From: Roseiarcus sp963805295
GTDB lineage: Bacteria; Pseudomonadota; Alphaproteobacteria; Rhizobiales; Beijerinckiaceae
Direction of reading: 5' to 3'
NCBI GenBank assembly: GCA_963805295.1
Contig: CAWDTW010000018.1
Location: 62,001-126,000, forward strand
DNA length: 64,000 nucleotides
Shown here piece by piece: positions 37,232-45,919 of this stretch (positions within the stretch are counted from its first letter, which is position 1; each line of letters opens with the position of its first letter). The notes below the pieces were generated by a model. It ran no database searches. It was not told the origin of the DNA and saw only the letters and a program-made list of their open reading frames with translations. Position numbers and translations under genes: made by a program.

Positions 37232-38007
37232 ATGGCCCGCCGCATCGTCGACATTTCCACGCCCTTGCAGAACGACGTCGACGTCGATCCGCCGGTGATG
37301 CGGCCGAGGATCGACTACGTCGACCACAAGCAGAGCCTTTCGCAGATCCTGCCGTTCTTTCCGGGCCTGAAGGCCGAGGACCTGCCCGACGGGCAGGGCT
37401 GGGCGATCGAGAGGGTTCAGCTCACGACGCACAACGGGACCCATCTCGACGCGCCGTGGCATTATCACGCGACGATGAACGAGGGCGAACGCGCCTCGAC
37501 CATCGACGAAGTGCCGCTCGACGGTGTCTTCAGCGCGGCGTCAAGCTCGACTTCCGCCATTTGCCGGACGGCCACGTCGTGACCGCAGCCGAAGTCGACG
37601 CGGAGCTGAAGCGGATCGGCCACGCGTTGAAGCCGCTCGACATCGTCCTCGTCAACACCAGCGCCGGCGCGAACTATGGCAAGCCGGATTACCTTGCGTC
37701 CGGCTGCGGGATGGGAGCGGAAGCGACGCTCCATCTGCTGCGGCAGGGCGTCCGGGTCACCGGAACCGACGCCTGGAGCTGGGACGCGCCTTTCGTTCAC
37801 ACCGCCAAGCGCTTTGCACAGACGCGCGACCCCACGATCGTCTGGGAAGGCCACAAGGCGGGACGCCACATCGGCTACTGCCACCTCGAAAAGCTCGGCA
37901 ATCTCGAGGTGCTGCCCTCGACCGGATTCACGATCTCGTGCTTCCCGGTGAAAATCGAGCGCGCCTCGGCCGGCTGGACGCGGGCGGTGGCGATCATCGA
38001 AGAGTGA
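37232..38007 (+). pseudogene. cyclase/kynurenine formamidase-family hydrolase, frameshifted
   Basis: The first frame has RIVDISTPLQNDVDVDPP and the metal site TTHNGTHLDAPWHYH, which is the HxGTHxDxPxH signature of the cyclase family. Near 37520 one base is missing; the second frame continues with RGVKLDFRHLPDGHVV, SAGANYGKPDY, WEGHKAGRHIGYCHLEKL and SCFPVKIERASAGW. The intact form would have 259 residues. Relatives hydrolyse N-formylkynurenine or related amides/lactones. It is a single gene; no kyn genes are nearby. Confidence 0.82.
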
Positions 38008-38088
38008 ACGGCGGAGGACGCTTTCGGTCTTGAGTTTGTCGCCTTCTGGCGCGAAAGCGTTCCGCGCCGACACTCGAGGACCGGCCCG

Positions 38089-38664
38089 ATGAAAGCCTTT
38101 CCCCCGCCTCGCCCGGTCGAACTCTACAATCCCGTACTGCGCACGTTTCACTGGCTGATGGCGGCGCTGATCTTCATTGCGCTCGCGCTCGGCGTATGGG
38201 CGACGCAGCTGCCGCGCGGGGATCTGCGCTCCGAGGTGCTGTTCGTCCACAAATCGTTCGGGATCACGGTGCTCGCCCTTGTCGTCCTGCGGGTCGCCGT
38301 TCGCCTCGTCGTCGGCGCGTCCGCCTACGTCGAGCCGCTCGGCAGGCTCGCGCGCGCGGCGGCGAGGGCCGAGCATCTGGCGCTCTACGCCCTGATGGTC
38401 GCGCTGCCGGTCAGCGGCTACCTGACCTCGAACGCCGGCGGGCATGACGTTTCGTTCTTTGGCCTATTCACCGTTCCCGATATCGTCCCGAAAGACAAGG
38501 CGCTCGACGAGTTGGCCAGCCAGGCGCATCACGTGTTCGCCTGGTTGATCGCCGCAACGCTCGCCCTGCATCTTGCGGCGGTCGCCTGGCACGCGCGGGT
38601 CAAGCGCGACACGGTGCTGACGCGCATGTGGCCGCGCTTCCAGCCGAGGGCAGCCCGCCGCTGA
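38089..38664 (+). CDS. cytochrome b561
   Basis: 191 residues, four membrane helices. The haem-ligand histidines fit the bacterial CybB pattern: RTFHWLMAALIF in helix 1, LFVHKSFGITVLAL in helix 2, and QAHHVFAWLIA in helix 4, with AEHLALYALMV in helix 3. It moves electrons from quinol, or scavenges superoxide, at the inner membrane. It stands alone with its own upstream region. Confidence 0.9.
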   Translation: MKAFPPPRPVELYNPVLRTFHWLMAALIFIALALGVWATQLPRGDLRSEVLFVHKSFGITVLALVVLRVAVRLVVGASAYVEPLGRLARAAARAEHLALYALMVALPVSGYLTSNAGGHDVSFFGLFTVPDIVPKDKALDELASQAHHVFAWLIAATLALHLAAVAWHARVKRDTVLTRMWPRFQPRAARR

Positions 38665-38761
38665 GCGGCGCGAGGCGCCCTCGCTCGCGAAGTGCGCGAT
38701 CTTGTGCTATATTCTTGTGCTATATTGACCCATAAGGCTCTGCGGGGGCGAGGAGTGCGTC

Positions 38762-39592
38762 ATGGCGCAAGGTTTGACCGCCCGGATCGTCGGGCTTGCC
38801 GGCAACGACCCGCTGTTCGCGCGTATCCGTCAGGAAGCGGAAGAGGCGATGCGGCGCGAGCCCGAGCTCGCGACCTTCCTGATGACGACCATCCTCAACC
38901 ACGACACGCTGGAAAGCTCGGTCGCCCATCGGGTCGCGGCGAGGCTCGGCCATCCGGACGTCTCCTCCGCGCTGATCCGCCAGACCTTCGGCGAGGCGAT
39001 CGCCCGCGACCCGTCGATCGGCGAAGCCCTCCGCGCCGACATCATGGCGGTCGCCGATCGCGATCCCGCCTGCCTGAGGATGATGGAGCCGCTGCTCTAC
39101 TTCAAGGGCTTCCAGGCGCTCCAGGCCTACCGTCTGTCGCACTGGCTCTTGAAGGCCGGGCGGCGAGACTTCGCCCTGAGCCTGCAGAGCCTTGCTTCGG
39201 CGGCGTTCGGCGTCGACATCAATCCGGGCGCGCGGATCGGCAAGGGCGTGTTCCTCGATCATGCGACCGCGCTGGTCGTCGGCGAGACGACGGTGATCGA
39301 GGACAACGTGTCGATCCTGCAGGGCGTGACGCTCGGGGGCACCGGCAAGGAGACTGGCGACCGCCATCCCAAGATCCGCCACGGCGTGCTGATCGGCGCG
39401 GGAGCGAAAATCCTCGGCAATATCGAGATCGGCTATTGCGCCCGCGTCGCCGCCGGTTCGGTCGTGCTTGCGCCGGTGCCGCACAACAAGACGGTCGCCG
39501 GCGTGCCGGCGCGCATCGTCGGAGAAGCGGGCTGCGCGGAACCCGCGCGCGACATGAACCAGATCCTCGCCGACAAGGGAGCCGAGGCCTAG
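38762..39592 (+). CDS. cysE: serine O-acetyltransferase
   Basis: 276 residues. The helical N-terminal domain (1-140, with LNHDTLESSVAHRVAARLGH) is followed by the left-handed beta-helix with hexapeptide turns: GVDINPGARIGKGVFLDHAT, VVGETTVIEDNVSILQGVTL and IRHGVLIGAGAKILGNIEIG. It makes O-acetylserine for cysteine synthesis. The C-terminal tail (MNQILADKGAEA) is of the CysE/CysK-binding type but lacks a final Ile. The DUF3126 gene follows, as often in Hyphomicrobiales. Confidence 0.93.
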   Translation: MAQGLTARIVGLAGNDPLFARIRQEAEEAMRREPELATFLMTTILNHDTLESSVAHRVAARLGHPDVSSALIRQTFGEAIARDPSIGEALRADIMAVADRDPACLRMMEPLLYFKGFQALQAYRLSHWLLKAGRRDFALSLQSLASAAFGVDINPGARIGKGVFLDHATALVVGETTVIEDNVSILQGVTLGGTGKETGDRHPKIRHGVLIGAGAKILGNIEIGYCARVAAGSVVLAPVPHNKTVAGVPARIVGEAGCAEPARDMNQILADKGAEA

Positions 39593-39678
39593 CCCTCGCG
39601 CCCGCTCGAGGCGCCTTGCGGGGCGCCGCCGCTTCTGGCAAAGCCAGCCGCGCCGGGAAACGAGCAAGGGTGAGGGCC

Positions 39679-40074
39679 GTGGACAAAGCCGAGATCGTCA
39701 AGCTGCGCGATTTTCTGCGCAAATCCTTCGGCGCGCCGACGCTGCAGGTCGCGCCGAGTTCGAGGTCGGCGGAGTCCGCGGACGTGTCGTTCGGCGAGCG
39801 CAAAATCGGCGCGATCACGGTGGACGACGAGGACGGCGATCGTTCGTTCTCCTTCGCGATGAAGGTCCCGGTCGGGCGACCCGCGCTGCAGGACTACCTC
39901 AGGAAGATGTTCGGCAACGACAAGCTCGCCGTCGTCGCGCGGCTCAAGAAGACGGACTCCGTCGAGCTCAACAACGGCGCCGAGTTCCTGGGCGTCATTT
40001 CCGCGGACGATCCGAAAGGCTCGAGCTTCACCTTGCAAATGGCGATTCTGGACATCGACCTCGACGAGGCGTGA
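39679..40074 (+). CDS. DUF3126 protein
   Basis: 131 residues from a GTG at 39679 (MDKAEIVKLRDFLRKSFG), preceded by a GAGGG site. The conserved family covers the first 65-70 residues (KKSFGAPTLQV-type start and a VSFGERKIGAITVDDEDGDR block); here it is followed by a second, similar-looking half (residues 62-130), so the gene may carry an internal duplication: both halves have a FLRKxFG / YLRKMFG start. DUF3126 genes regularly follow cysE in this order, but the role is unknown. It ends 38 bp before the next start. Confidence 0.75.
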   Translation: MDKAEIVKLRDFLRKSFGAPTLQVAPSSRSAESADVSFGERKIGAITVDDEDGDRSFSFAMKVPVGRPALQDYLRKMFGNDKLAVVARLKKTDSVELNNGAEFLGVISADDPKGSSFTLQMAILDIDLDEA

Positions 40075-40112
40075 GGGCGCCCGGCGCTTCGTCGCGCCGC
40101 TCGGCGGAGATC

Positions 40113-40658
40113 ATGGCAATGCCGCTCTATTCGCTTCAAGGCCGCCGGCCGCTGCTGCCGCCCGAAGGCCATTTTTGGATCGCCCCCGACGCAAACCTCA
40201 TCGGCGACGTCCGGCTCGGGCGCGACGTCGGCGTCTGGTTCGGCGCGGTCCTGCGCGGCGACAACGAGCCGATCGTCGTCGGCGCGCGCACGAACATTCA
40301 GGAGCTTAGCATGCTGCACACCGACATGGGCTCCCCGCTCGAGATCGGCGAGGATTGCACGATCGGCCACAACGCCATCCTGCACGGCTGCGTCATCGGG
40401 GACGGTTCGCTGGTCGGCATGGGCGCGGTCGTGCTCAACGGCGCCAGGATCGGCCGCGGCTGTCTCGTCGGCGCTCGGGCGCTGGTGACGGAGGGCAAAT
40501 CCTTTCCCGACCATTCGGTGATCATCGGCTCGCCGGCCAAGGCGCTCCGCACGCTCGACGCCGCCGCAATCGAGGATCTCCGCCGCTCCGCCACGCACTA
40601 CGTCGAGAACTGGCGCCGCTACGCCTCGGGGCTGAAGCGAATCGACCGAGGGGCGTAG
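40113..40658 (+). CDS. gamma-class carbonic anhydrase family protein
   Basis: 181 residues of left-handed beta-helix. The zinc-site histidines are present in MLHTDMG and GHNAILHGC. The family also includes PaaY and YrdA, for which activity varies. LRGDNEPIVVGARTNIQE is the common N-terminal block. The start at 40113 follows the usual family length. It follows the DUF3126 gene on the same strand and may be co-transcribed with cysE. Confidence 0.9.
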   Translation: MAMPLYSLQGRRPLLPPEGHFWIAPDANLIGDVRLGRDVGVWFGAVLRGDNEPIVVGARTNIQELSMLHTDMGSPLEIGEDCTIGHNAILHGCVIGDGSLVGMGAVVLNGARIGRGCLVGARALVTEGKSFPDHSVIIGSPAKALRTLDAAAIEDLRRSATHYVENWRRYASGLKRIDRGA

Positions 40659-40671
40659 GCGGGCGCAAACG

Positions 40672-41364
40672 TCAAAGGACGAGGTCTGCGCCGAACTCCT
40701 CGGCGGGCTTCGTTCGCGCGAACTCGACCGCGATTCCGTCATCCAACAGACGCACGACCTGGCCCGGCGTCGAGCCGACCGTGACGCGCTCGCCGACCGC
40801 CGGCCGCGCGTCGACCGCGATCGCCGCGCCCGACTGCGAGACGTCCATCACTATGGCGGCGAATTCGCGTCCGTTTGCGAGCCTGACCGTCGTGCGCGGA
40901 TCGCGCGGCTGAATGCGTTCATGCCGCCGATCTTCCGGCATTCCAAGCGATGCGCGATTGGCGAGCCAGGTCAACTGGTCGGCGAGCTTGCCGCGTTTGG
41001 CGGGCGGCAGTTTCATTTGGACGGCGAAGCCGCCGAAGAATGTGCGCGCGACGGTCCCCTCGAGGCGGCCGAGGTGGTCCAGATAGACGACGATGCGCTC
41101 CCCCGGCTCGACGATGGCGTCCGACGCCAAGGCGATGCCGCCGGGCGACATGTCGATCGTGACGCAATCGAATTCCCGACGATCCGAGCGCATGAAGCGT
41201 CCGGTCAGACAGACCGTCACCCGCTGATGGCGCCGCCGCTCGGCGATCGCCAGTTCGATGACGCTCCGCGCTACGACGCTCACCCGGCCATGCTCCTCGC
41301 GCTGTTTGGCTCGTTGCGCGGGGCGCCGAAGCAGAGAAAAGGGCGCGTCGAACAAGCATCGCAA
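40672..41364 (-). CDS. tandem PilZ-domain protein
   Basis: 230 residues with two PilZ domains. The first has the c-di-GMP arginine motif AERRRHQRV and DMSPGGIAL; the second has EDRRHERIQPR and DVSQSGAAIAV. Both keep the RxxxR and D/NxSxxG motifs, so both could bind c-di-GMP. The first 28 residues (before VSVVARSV) do not look like PilZ and a GTG at about 41286 is a possible later start. The protein has no membrane segment. It probably acts as a c-di-GMP effector in motility or surface polysaccharide control. Confidence 0.85.
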   Translation of the reverse strand: MRCLFDAPFSLLRRPAQRAKQREEHGRVSVVARSVIELAIAERRRHQRVTVCLTGRFMRSDRREFDCVTIDMSPGGIALASDAIVEPGERIVVYLDHLGRLEGTVARTFFGGFAVQMKLPPAKRGKLADQLTWLANRASLGMPEDRRHERIQPRDPRTTVRLANGREFAAIVMDVSQSGAAIAVDARPAVGERVTVGSTPGQVVRLLDDGIAVEFARTKPAEEFGADLVL

Positions 41365-41415
41365 CTGTATCGGGCAGGAATTAACACAGTGTTACACGGT
41401 TAACGTTCCGTTGCG

Positions 41416-42015
41416 TCAAGTCCCGCCACTCTCGCGCCAGGCGACAAGCAGACGTCCGCGCGGCGCGGGAGCGCTCGGGGCGGAAAACGCGCGCTGGGGC
41501 TCCGCGGCTTGCGCCGGGGGGATGGCCGGATCGAGCGCCTTGACGGAGGTCAGCATCGCCGGGCCGGCGCCAACGAGGCCGAGCCAATGGGGCGCGGCAT
41601 TGGCGGCGAGAGAGCCGAGCATGCGGGAATGAGTCGAGCCGTGATGACGGAGCGGCAACAGCGTGATCTCGATGTCGAGCGGGCCCAGTCCCGGCGGCCG
41701 AGCTTCCGCGCCGAGAAGACAGGGCCGCGATTTGTCCGCAACGCCGTGCAGGGCGGATTTGATCCCGGGCCGATCGAGCTCGCGCCAGAGCTTGAGGAAC
41801 GAGAGCCCCCGCAACTCCCGCAGGAACAGGGCGTTGACCCGCGATCCGCTGATGCGGAAGGGAAACCCGGCTGCGGCGTCGAAGTCCAGCACGAATGTTT
41901 CAGCCAGAATGCCGCGAATGGCGCCGGGTTCGATGTCGTTACGCTCGGGCGCGCAGCGCCCTGCGCCGAGCGCGTTCCAGTACGCATAGAGTTCTTTGGA
42001 GACTGCATGTCTCAT
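41416..42015 (-). CDS. PAS-domain protein (PAS_5/DUF1332)
   Basis: 199 residues from the ATG at 42015 (MRHAVSKELYAYWNALGAG). This family is widespread in alphaproteobacteria and has FVLDFDAAAGFPFRISGSRV and LRELRGLSFLKLW, typical of a PAS core, then LDIEITLLPLRHHG. The last 50 residues are Pro/Ala rich. Function unknown; it lies beside the PilZ gene on the same strand, and c-di-GMP proteins and PAS proteins often go together. Confidence 0.82.
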   Translation of the reverse strand: MRHAVSKELYAYWNALGAGRCAPERNDIEPGAIRGILAETFVLDFDAAAGFPFRISGSRVNALFLRELRGLSFLKLWRELDRPGIKSALHGVADKSRPCLLGAEARPPGLGPLDIEITLLPLRHHGSTHSRMLGSLAANAAPHWLGLVGAGPAMLTSVKALDPAIPPAQAAEPQRAFSAPSAPAPRGRLLVAWRESGGT

Positions 42016-42294
42016 CGTCCTCTCCCCCTTTGGGGCGGTCGGCGCCTGTCTCAAAAGAAAACGAGATCTCGTCATGGCGCCTGCCCGCGCGCCACGCTGC
42101 AGGGACCATGCCGGCCAATGCCGGGACAAGGACGCGGCCGCGCTTTCCCCACCAAGACGCGGCGTTAAGGATAACGGCCGGAGGCCGCGATCCGGCCGTT
42201 TCTCCGTGTCGCGGGTCCAGACTTGCAGTTTCCCGAGATTTCCGCCAAGGCGCCGCGTCCGATCGAAAGGCTTAGATGATCATGGTTGACTTGC

Positions 42295-43111
42295 ATGGTT
42301 GACATGCCGCGGGGCCCGCCGCCGGGCCACGAACCGATGTTCAACGTCCCGGCCGTCGTCGTCGCGCTGGCGGTCCTCTTCATAGCGATCTATGCGGCGT
42401 TCGACTGGGCGCGTCCCGAGGTCCAGGACCTCGTCATCCGCGATTACTCTTTCGTGCCGGGGCGATTGACCGTCTCGTTCTGGCCGGGGCAAGCGATCAA
42501 GCTTCTGATCCGGTCGAACACGGATCCCGCAGCGCTCGAGCAGGCCCGCGCGATGCGCGAACTGCACGCCTTGAGCGGCGGGCCGAAACTCTGGACGCTG
42601 CTGACCTATGCCTTCCTGCACGGATCGTGGACGCATGTCCTGCTCAACACGATCTGGCTCGTCGCCTTTGGACCGCCGGTCGCCCGTCGTTTTGGGACGG
42701 TGCGGTTTCTCGTGTTCATGGCCGCAACCGCGATCGCCGGCGCGCTCGCGCATTGGGCGAGCGCGCCCATGGATTTCTCGCCGCTCATCGGGGCCTCGGG
42801 TGCCGATTTCGGGACTGATGGGCGCCGCGACCCGGTTCATGTTTCAACCTGGGGCGCCGCTCAGCTCTTCGGGCTTCAGGGGCGGGGTCGAGATCGAAGA
42901 CGTTCCGGCCGCGTCGATCAAGGGAATTCTCGTCGACCGTCGCGCGCGCATTTTTCTCGGCGTCTGGTTCGTCGCGAATTTCGTCTTCGGCGCCTTCGCT
43001 CAGTCCCTCGGCCTCTCGGACATGCCGGTCGCCTGGGTCGCGCACGTGGGCGGCTTTGCCGCCGGGATCTTTTTGTTTCCGCTCTTCGACCGGGGCGGAC
43101 AGGGCGCGTAA
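42295..43111 (+). pseudogene. rhomboid-family intramembrane serine protease, frameshifted at the active site
   Basis: Membrane helices start at about residue 18 (VPAVVVALAVLFIAIYAAF). WTLLTYAFLHGSWTHVLLNT and WLVAFGPPVARRFG are family blocks. The catalytic Ser lies in LIGASGA; one extra base at about 42805 follows, and the second frame continues ISGLMGAATRF and ends with the catalytic His region VAWVAHVGGFAAGIFLF. The intact gene would have about 270 residues. Three in-frame starts exist (42286, 42295, 42304). Rhomboids cleave membrane proteins; the frameshift lies in the active-site loop. Confidence 0.82.
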
Positions 43112-43320
43112 GCCAAGTCTTCTCCCGAATCTCGATGACCAGAACCGATGGATGAGACGCGGCGGGCCTCCGCGGCTGGAAATGGCGGCTGCGGCCAGGG
43201 CGCCCGTCGTTTGAAGGAAGGTCCGCTTGGAGGGTACTGGCGGGCGAGGCTCGCTCCGAATTCCTACGGGAGAGAAGAGCGAGCCAGCCGCCAGGCAGAG
43301 TGAAGCCGACGCCAATCTGG

Positions 43321-43465
43321 GTAACCGGGGCAAATTCCCGGGCACGCAACTGCACAAAGCAAAATGCTGCAGTTGCGAGATTGAATCTTATCAAGCGCTT
43401 GCGCGAGCGCCGGCCTTCTGAATTTTTTCCTCCCGCGCTCCTGCCCGGGAATTTGCCCCGGTTAC
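43321..43465. mobile_element. 145-bp MITE derived from an IS66-type element
   Basis: The ends GTAACCGGGGCAAATTCCCG (22 bp in total) are identical to the ends of the IS66 copy at 3236-4967. The element is flanked by a perfect 8-bp duplication CAATCTGG at 43313-43320 and 43466-43473. The 101-bp interior has no open frame and does not match the IS interior by eye. It could have been moved in trans by a related transposase. Confidence 0.88.
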
Positions 43466-43690
43466 CAATCTGGGTCATAAGCATTTGAAACGATTGAGTG
43501 TCGCCGCTAAAGCGGCGTCAAAGCCGGCGAAAGCCGAATGTCGAACGCCGGCCCCGATCGTCGAAACGCGCGGGAACCGCGAGACCGCGCCGAACGCCGA
43601 CGCGCGAAACCCTGGCGAAGCGCGACGCGTCGGCTTGGCGCGAATGGGTATGAGCGCTCACCGACGCGGGCCGCTCGCTCAAAACAGCAG

Positions 43691-45919
43691 TCACGCGGCG
43701 CTCGACGTCGTGGCGGACTGGACGGCGGTCGGCAGGCGGGCGAGCATGGCGATCAGTGCGCGGTCGGCCAGAACCGCGACCCGCTCCTTGGGCTTCAGCC
43801 AGGCGCAGGCGTCCTCGATCGTCTCGGCGTCAGTGAGCTTGGCCGCCGCCACCGCGGCGTCGACGTCGACGTCGCCGAGGCGGTGGCGCGGCGTCTCCGG
43901 CAAGAACGCCTCGTGGATCGCACGCAGGTTCGCGTCCGCATGGATCGCGATGAGAGCGTCCTCGTGGTCGTGGCCGACGCGGGCGAGTTCGTCCGAGAGC
44001 GCGTTGGCGCGTTGGACGACCTCCGGCGGCGACGTCTCTTCGGGCGTGCGCAGCAAGCCGATCCGGCGCATGCCCAGTCCAAGCCACAATTGTCCGCTCG
44101 CCCAGGAAAGCGGAATGGAGAGAATGAGGCCCGCGATCGTTGGCGACATCCACAACACCAGCGAGGGCGAGATTAGCGCCGCGGCGAACAGAGTGATCAC
44201 CCCGAGCAGCGCGTGGGCGCGATGGCGGCGCGCAATGCTGCGAAACGGGATCGATCCGTCGTCGCGCCGCTGCGGGCTCCAGCCGGTGTCCCGTCCCGAC
44301 ACGATCTGCGCCACCGAGCCGGACTGAATCAGCATCATGATCGGCGCGAGGGCGGCGGAGATGACGATCTCGACAAAGGTCGACGCGATGAGCCCCGGCG
44401 CGCCGCCTGAGCCCCTGCGGGTCGGCCCGTCGAAGAGCGCGATGACGAGGCCGAGGAACTTGGGGGCGAGCAGGACGGCGATCGTCAGTTCGAACAGTTG
44501 CAGCGCGCGTTGGTAGTCGAACCGAGGCCAGGCCGGAAACAGCGAAAACTCGGCGGTGAAATATTCGGGCCGGATATAGTGCGACTGCAGCACCAGCACG
44601 ATGCCGACGATGAGCTGGGCCATCCACAAGGGCGAGGCGAGGTAGCCCATGATGCCGGTGGCGAAGTGCTGACGCGTCGCCCAGACGAGGCCCCTGGCGC
44701 CGATGATGCGGGAGTGCTGAAGATTGCCCTGGCACCACCGCCGGTCGCGGGCCGCGAGGTCGATGAGCGACGGCGGGCCTTCTTCGTAGGAGCCGCCGAG
44801 GGTCGGCAGCATGTAGACGGAATATCCGGCGCGCCGGATGAGCGCCGCCTCGACGAAGTCGTGGCTGAGAATGTGGCCGCCGAACGGAGGTCTGCCCGGC
44901 AAATCCGGCAGGCAGCAATGATCGGCGAAGGCGCGGGTGCGGATGATCGCGTTGTGGCCCCAATAATTGCCGTCGCGCCCCGCCCACGCGGTGAGGCCCG
45001 CGGCGAGGACCGGGCCGGCGATGCGGGCGGCGAATTGCTGCACCCGAGCAAACATCGTGTTGCGATTGATGACGAGCGGAAGGCTCTGAATGATGCCGCT
45101 GTCCGGGTCCGCCTCCATCGCCGCCGCCAGGCGGACGACGGCGTCGCCCGACATCACGCTGTCGGCGTCGAGCACCAGCATGTGCGGATAATGGCCGCCC
45201 CAGCGGGTGACGAAGTCGGCGATGTTGCCGGCCTTGCGGCTCGAATTCTTGCGCCGCCTGCGATAGTAGACGCGCGCGTGCGGCAAGCACTCGCGCATCG
45301 CGACGAACGCCCGCTCTTCGGCGATCCAGACGTTGGCGTCGGTCGTGTCGGAGAGGAAGAAATAGTCGAACGCCGAGCCGAGGCCGGTGCGCTCGACGTC
45401 TTCGATGATGGCCTGCATCGCGCCGAAGACGCGCGACGGCGCCTCGTTGTAGATCGGCATCACGACCGCCGTCCTTCGGGACAGCGAGTCCGGCAGGGGT
45501 ACGCGCTTGTCCGAATGCGCCAAGAGCCAGACGAAGCCGACGATGCTCGCGGTGAACGACAGCGTGACCCAGGAGAACGTAACGACGAACAGGAAGACCA
45601 TCACCCATTCGAGCGCGGTGATTGTGCCGACTTCGACCACCTTGTACATCTGATTGGCGCCGTAGGCGGTGAGCGCCAGCGCGCCCCCGAACACGACGAA
45701 CCGCGCGAGAACGGTGGTCGCGGCGGGGCGCGGGTTCACCCAGGCGCGCCGCTCCCCCGGGGAGAACCGCCGGAAAGACTGCGCCGGCATCGTGAGCGGG
45801 GCATAGCCCGGCATCGACGAGCCGAGGGATGAGCCAAGGGATGAGCCAAGCGACGAGCAGACATCGCTCGGCGGCGCCTCGGCCGTCGGGAGCGTCACGC
45901 TGTCCATCGATAGAGCCAT
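43691..45919 (-). CDS. opgH: glucans biosynthesis glucosyltransferase OpgH
   Basis: 742 residues, with about six to eight membrane helices around a GT2 domain. Motifs: VVMPIYNEAPSR, the DxD-type VLDADSVMSGD, SHDFVEAALIRRAG and the processivity motif RRWCQGNLQH. It polymerises glucose from UDP-glucose into the backbone of osmoregulated periplasmic glucans. The start overlaps the end of opgG by 25 bp. The N-terminus carries four SSLG-type repeats from a 12-bp tandem repeat. The 90-residue C-terminal tail after the last helix is cytoplasmic. Confidence 0.93.
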   Translation of the reverse strand: MALSMDSVTLPTAEAPPSDVCSSLGSSLGSSLGSSMPGYAPLTMPAQSFRRFSPGERRAWVNPRPAATTVLARFVVFGGALALTAYGANQMYKVVEVGTITALEWVMVFLFVVTFSWVTLSFTASIVGFVWLLAHSDKRVPLPDSLSRRTAVVMPIYNEAPSRVFGAMQAIIEDVERTGLGSAFDYFFLSDTTDANVWIAEERAFVAMRECLPHARVYYRRRRKNSSRKAGNIADFVTRWGGHYPHMLVLDADSVMSGDAVVRLAAAMEADPDSGIIQSLPLVINRNTMFARVQQFAARIAGPVLAAGLTAWAGRDGNYWGHNAIIRTRAFADHCCLPDLPGRPPFGGHILSHDFVEAALIRRAGYSVYMLPTLGGSYEEGPPSLIDLAARDRRWCQGNLQHSRIIGARGLVWATRQHFATGIMGYLASPLWMAQLIVGIVLVLQSHYIRPEYFTAEFSLFPAWPRFDYQRALQLFELTIAVLLAPKFLGLVIALFDGPTRRGSGGAPGLIASTFVEIVISAALAPIMMLIQSGSVAQIVSGRDTGWSPQRRDDGSIPFRSIARRHRAHALLGVITLFAAALISPSLVLWMSPTIAGLILSIPLSWASGQLWLGLGMRRIGLLRTPEETSPPEVVQRANALSDELARVGHDHEDALIAIHADANLRAIHEAFLPETPRHRLGDVDVDAAVAAAKLTDAETIEDACAWLKPKERVAVLADRALIAMLARLPTAVQSATTSSAA
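45816..45863. repeat. four 12-bp tandem repeats within opgH
   Basis: Units GACGAGCCGAGG, GATGAGCCAAGG, GATGAGCCAAGC, GACGAGCAGACA run head to tail at 45816, 45828, 45840 and 45852. They code for SSLG-SSLG-SSLG-like repeats in the OpgH N-terminus and keep the frame, so the copy number can vary without breaking the gene. Confidence 0.75.

Noticed and set aside
43830..45608. 592-codon open frame inside opgH
   Set aside because: Same-strand alternate frame with Arg/Pro-rich shadow composition; opgH in the other frame has all GT2 motifs.
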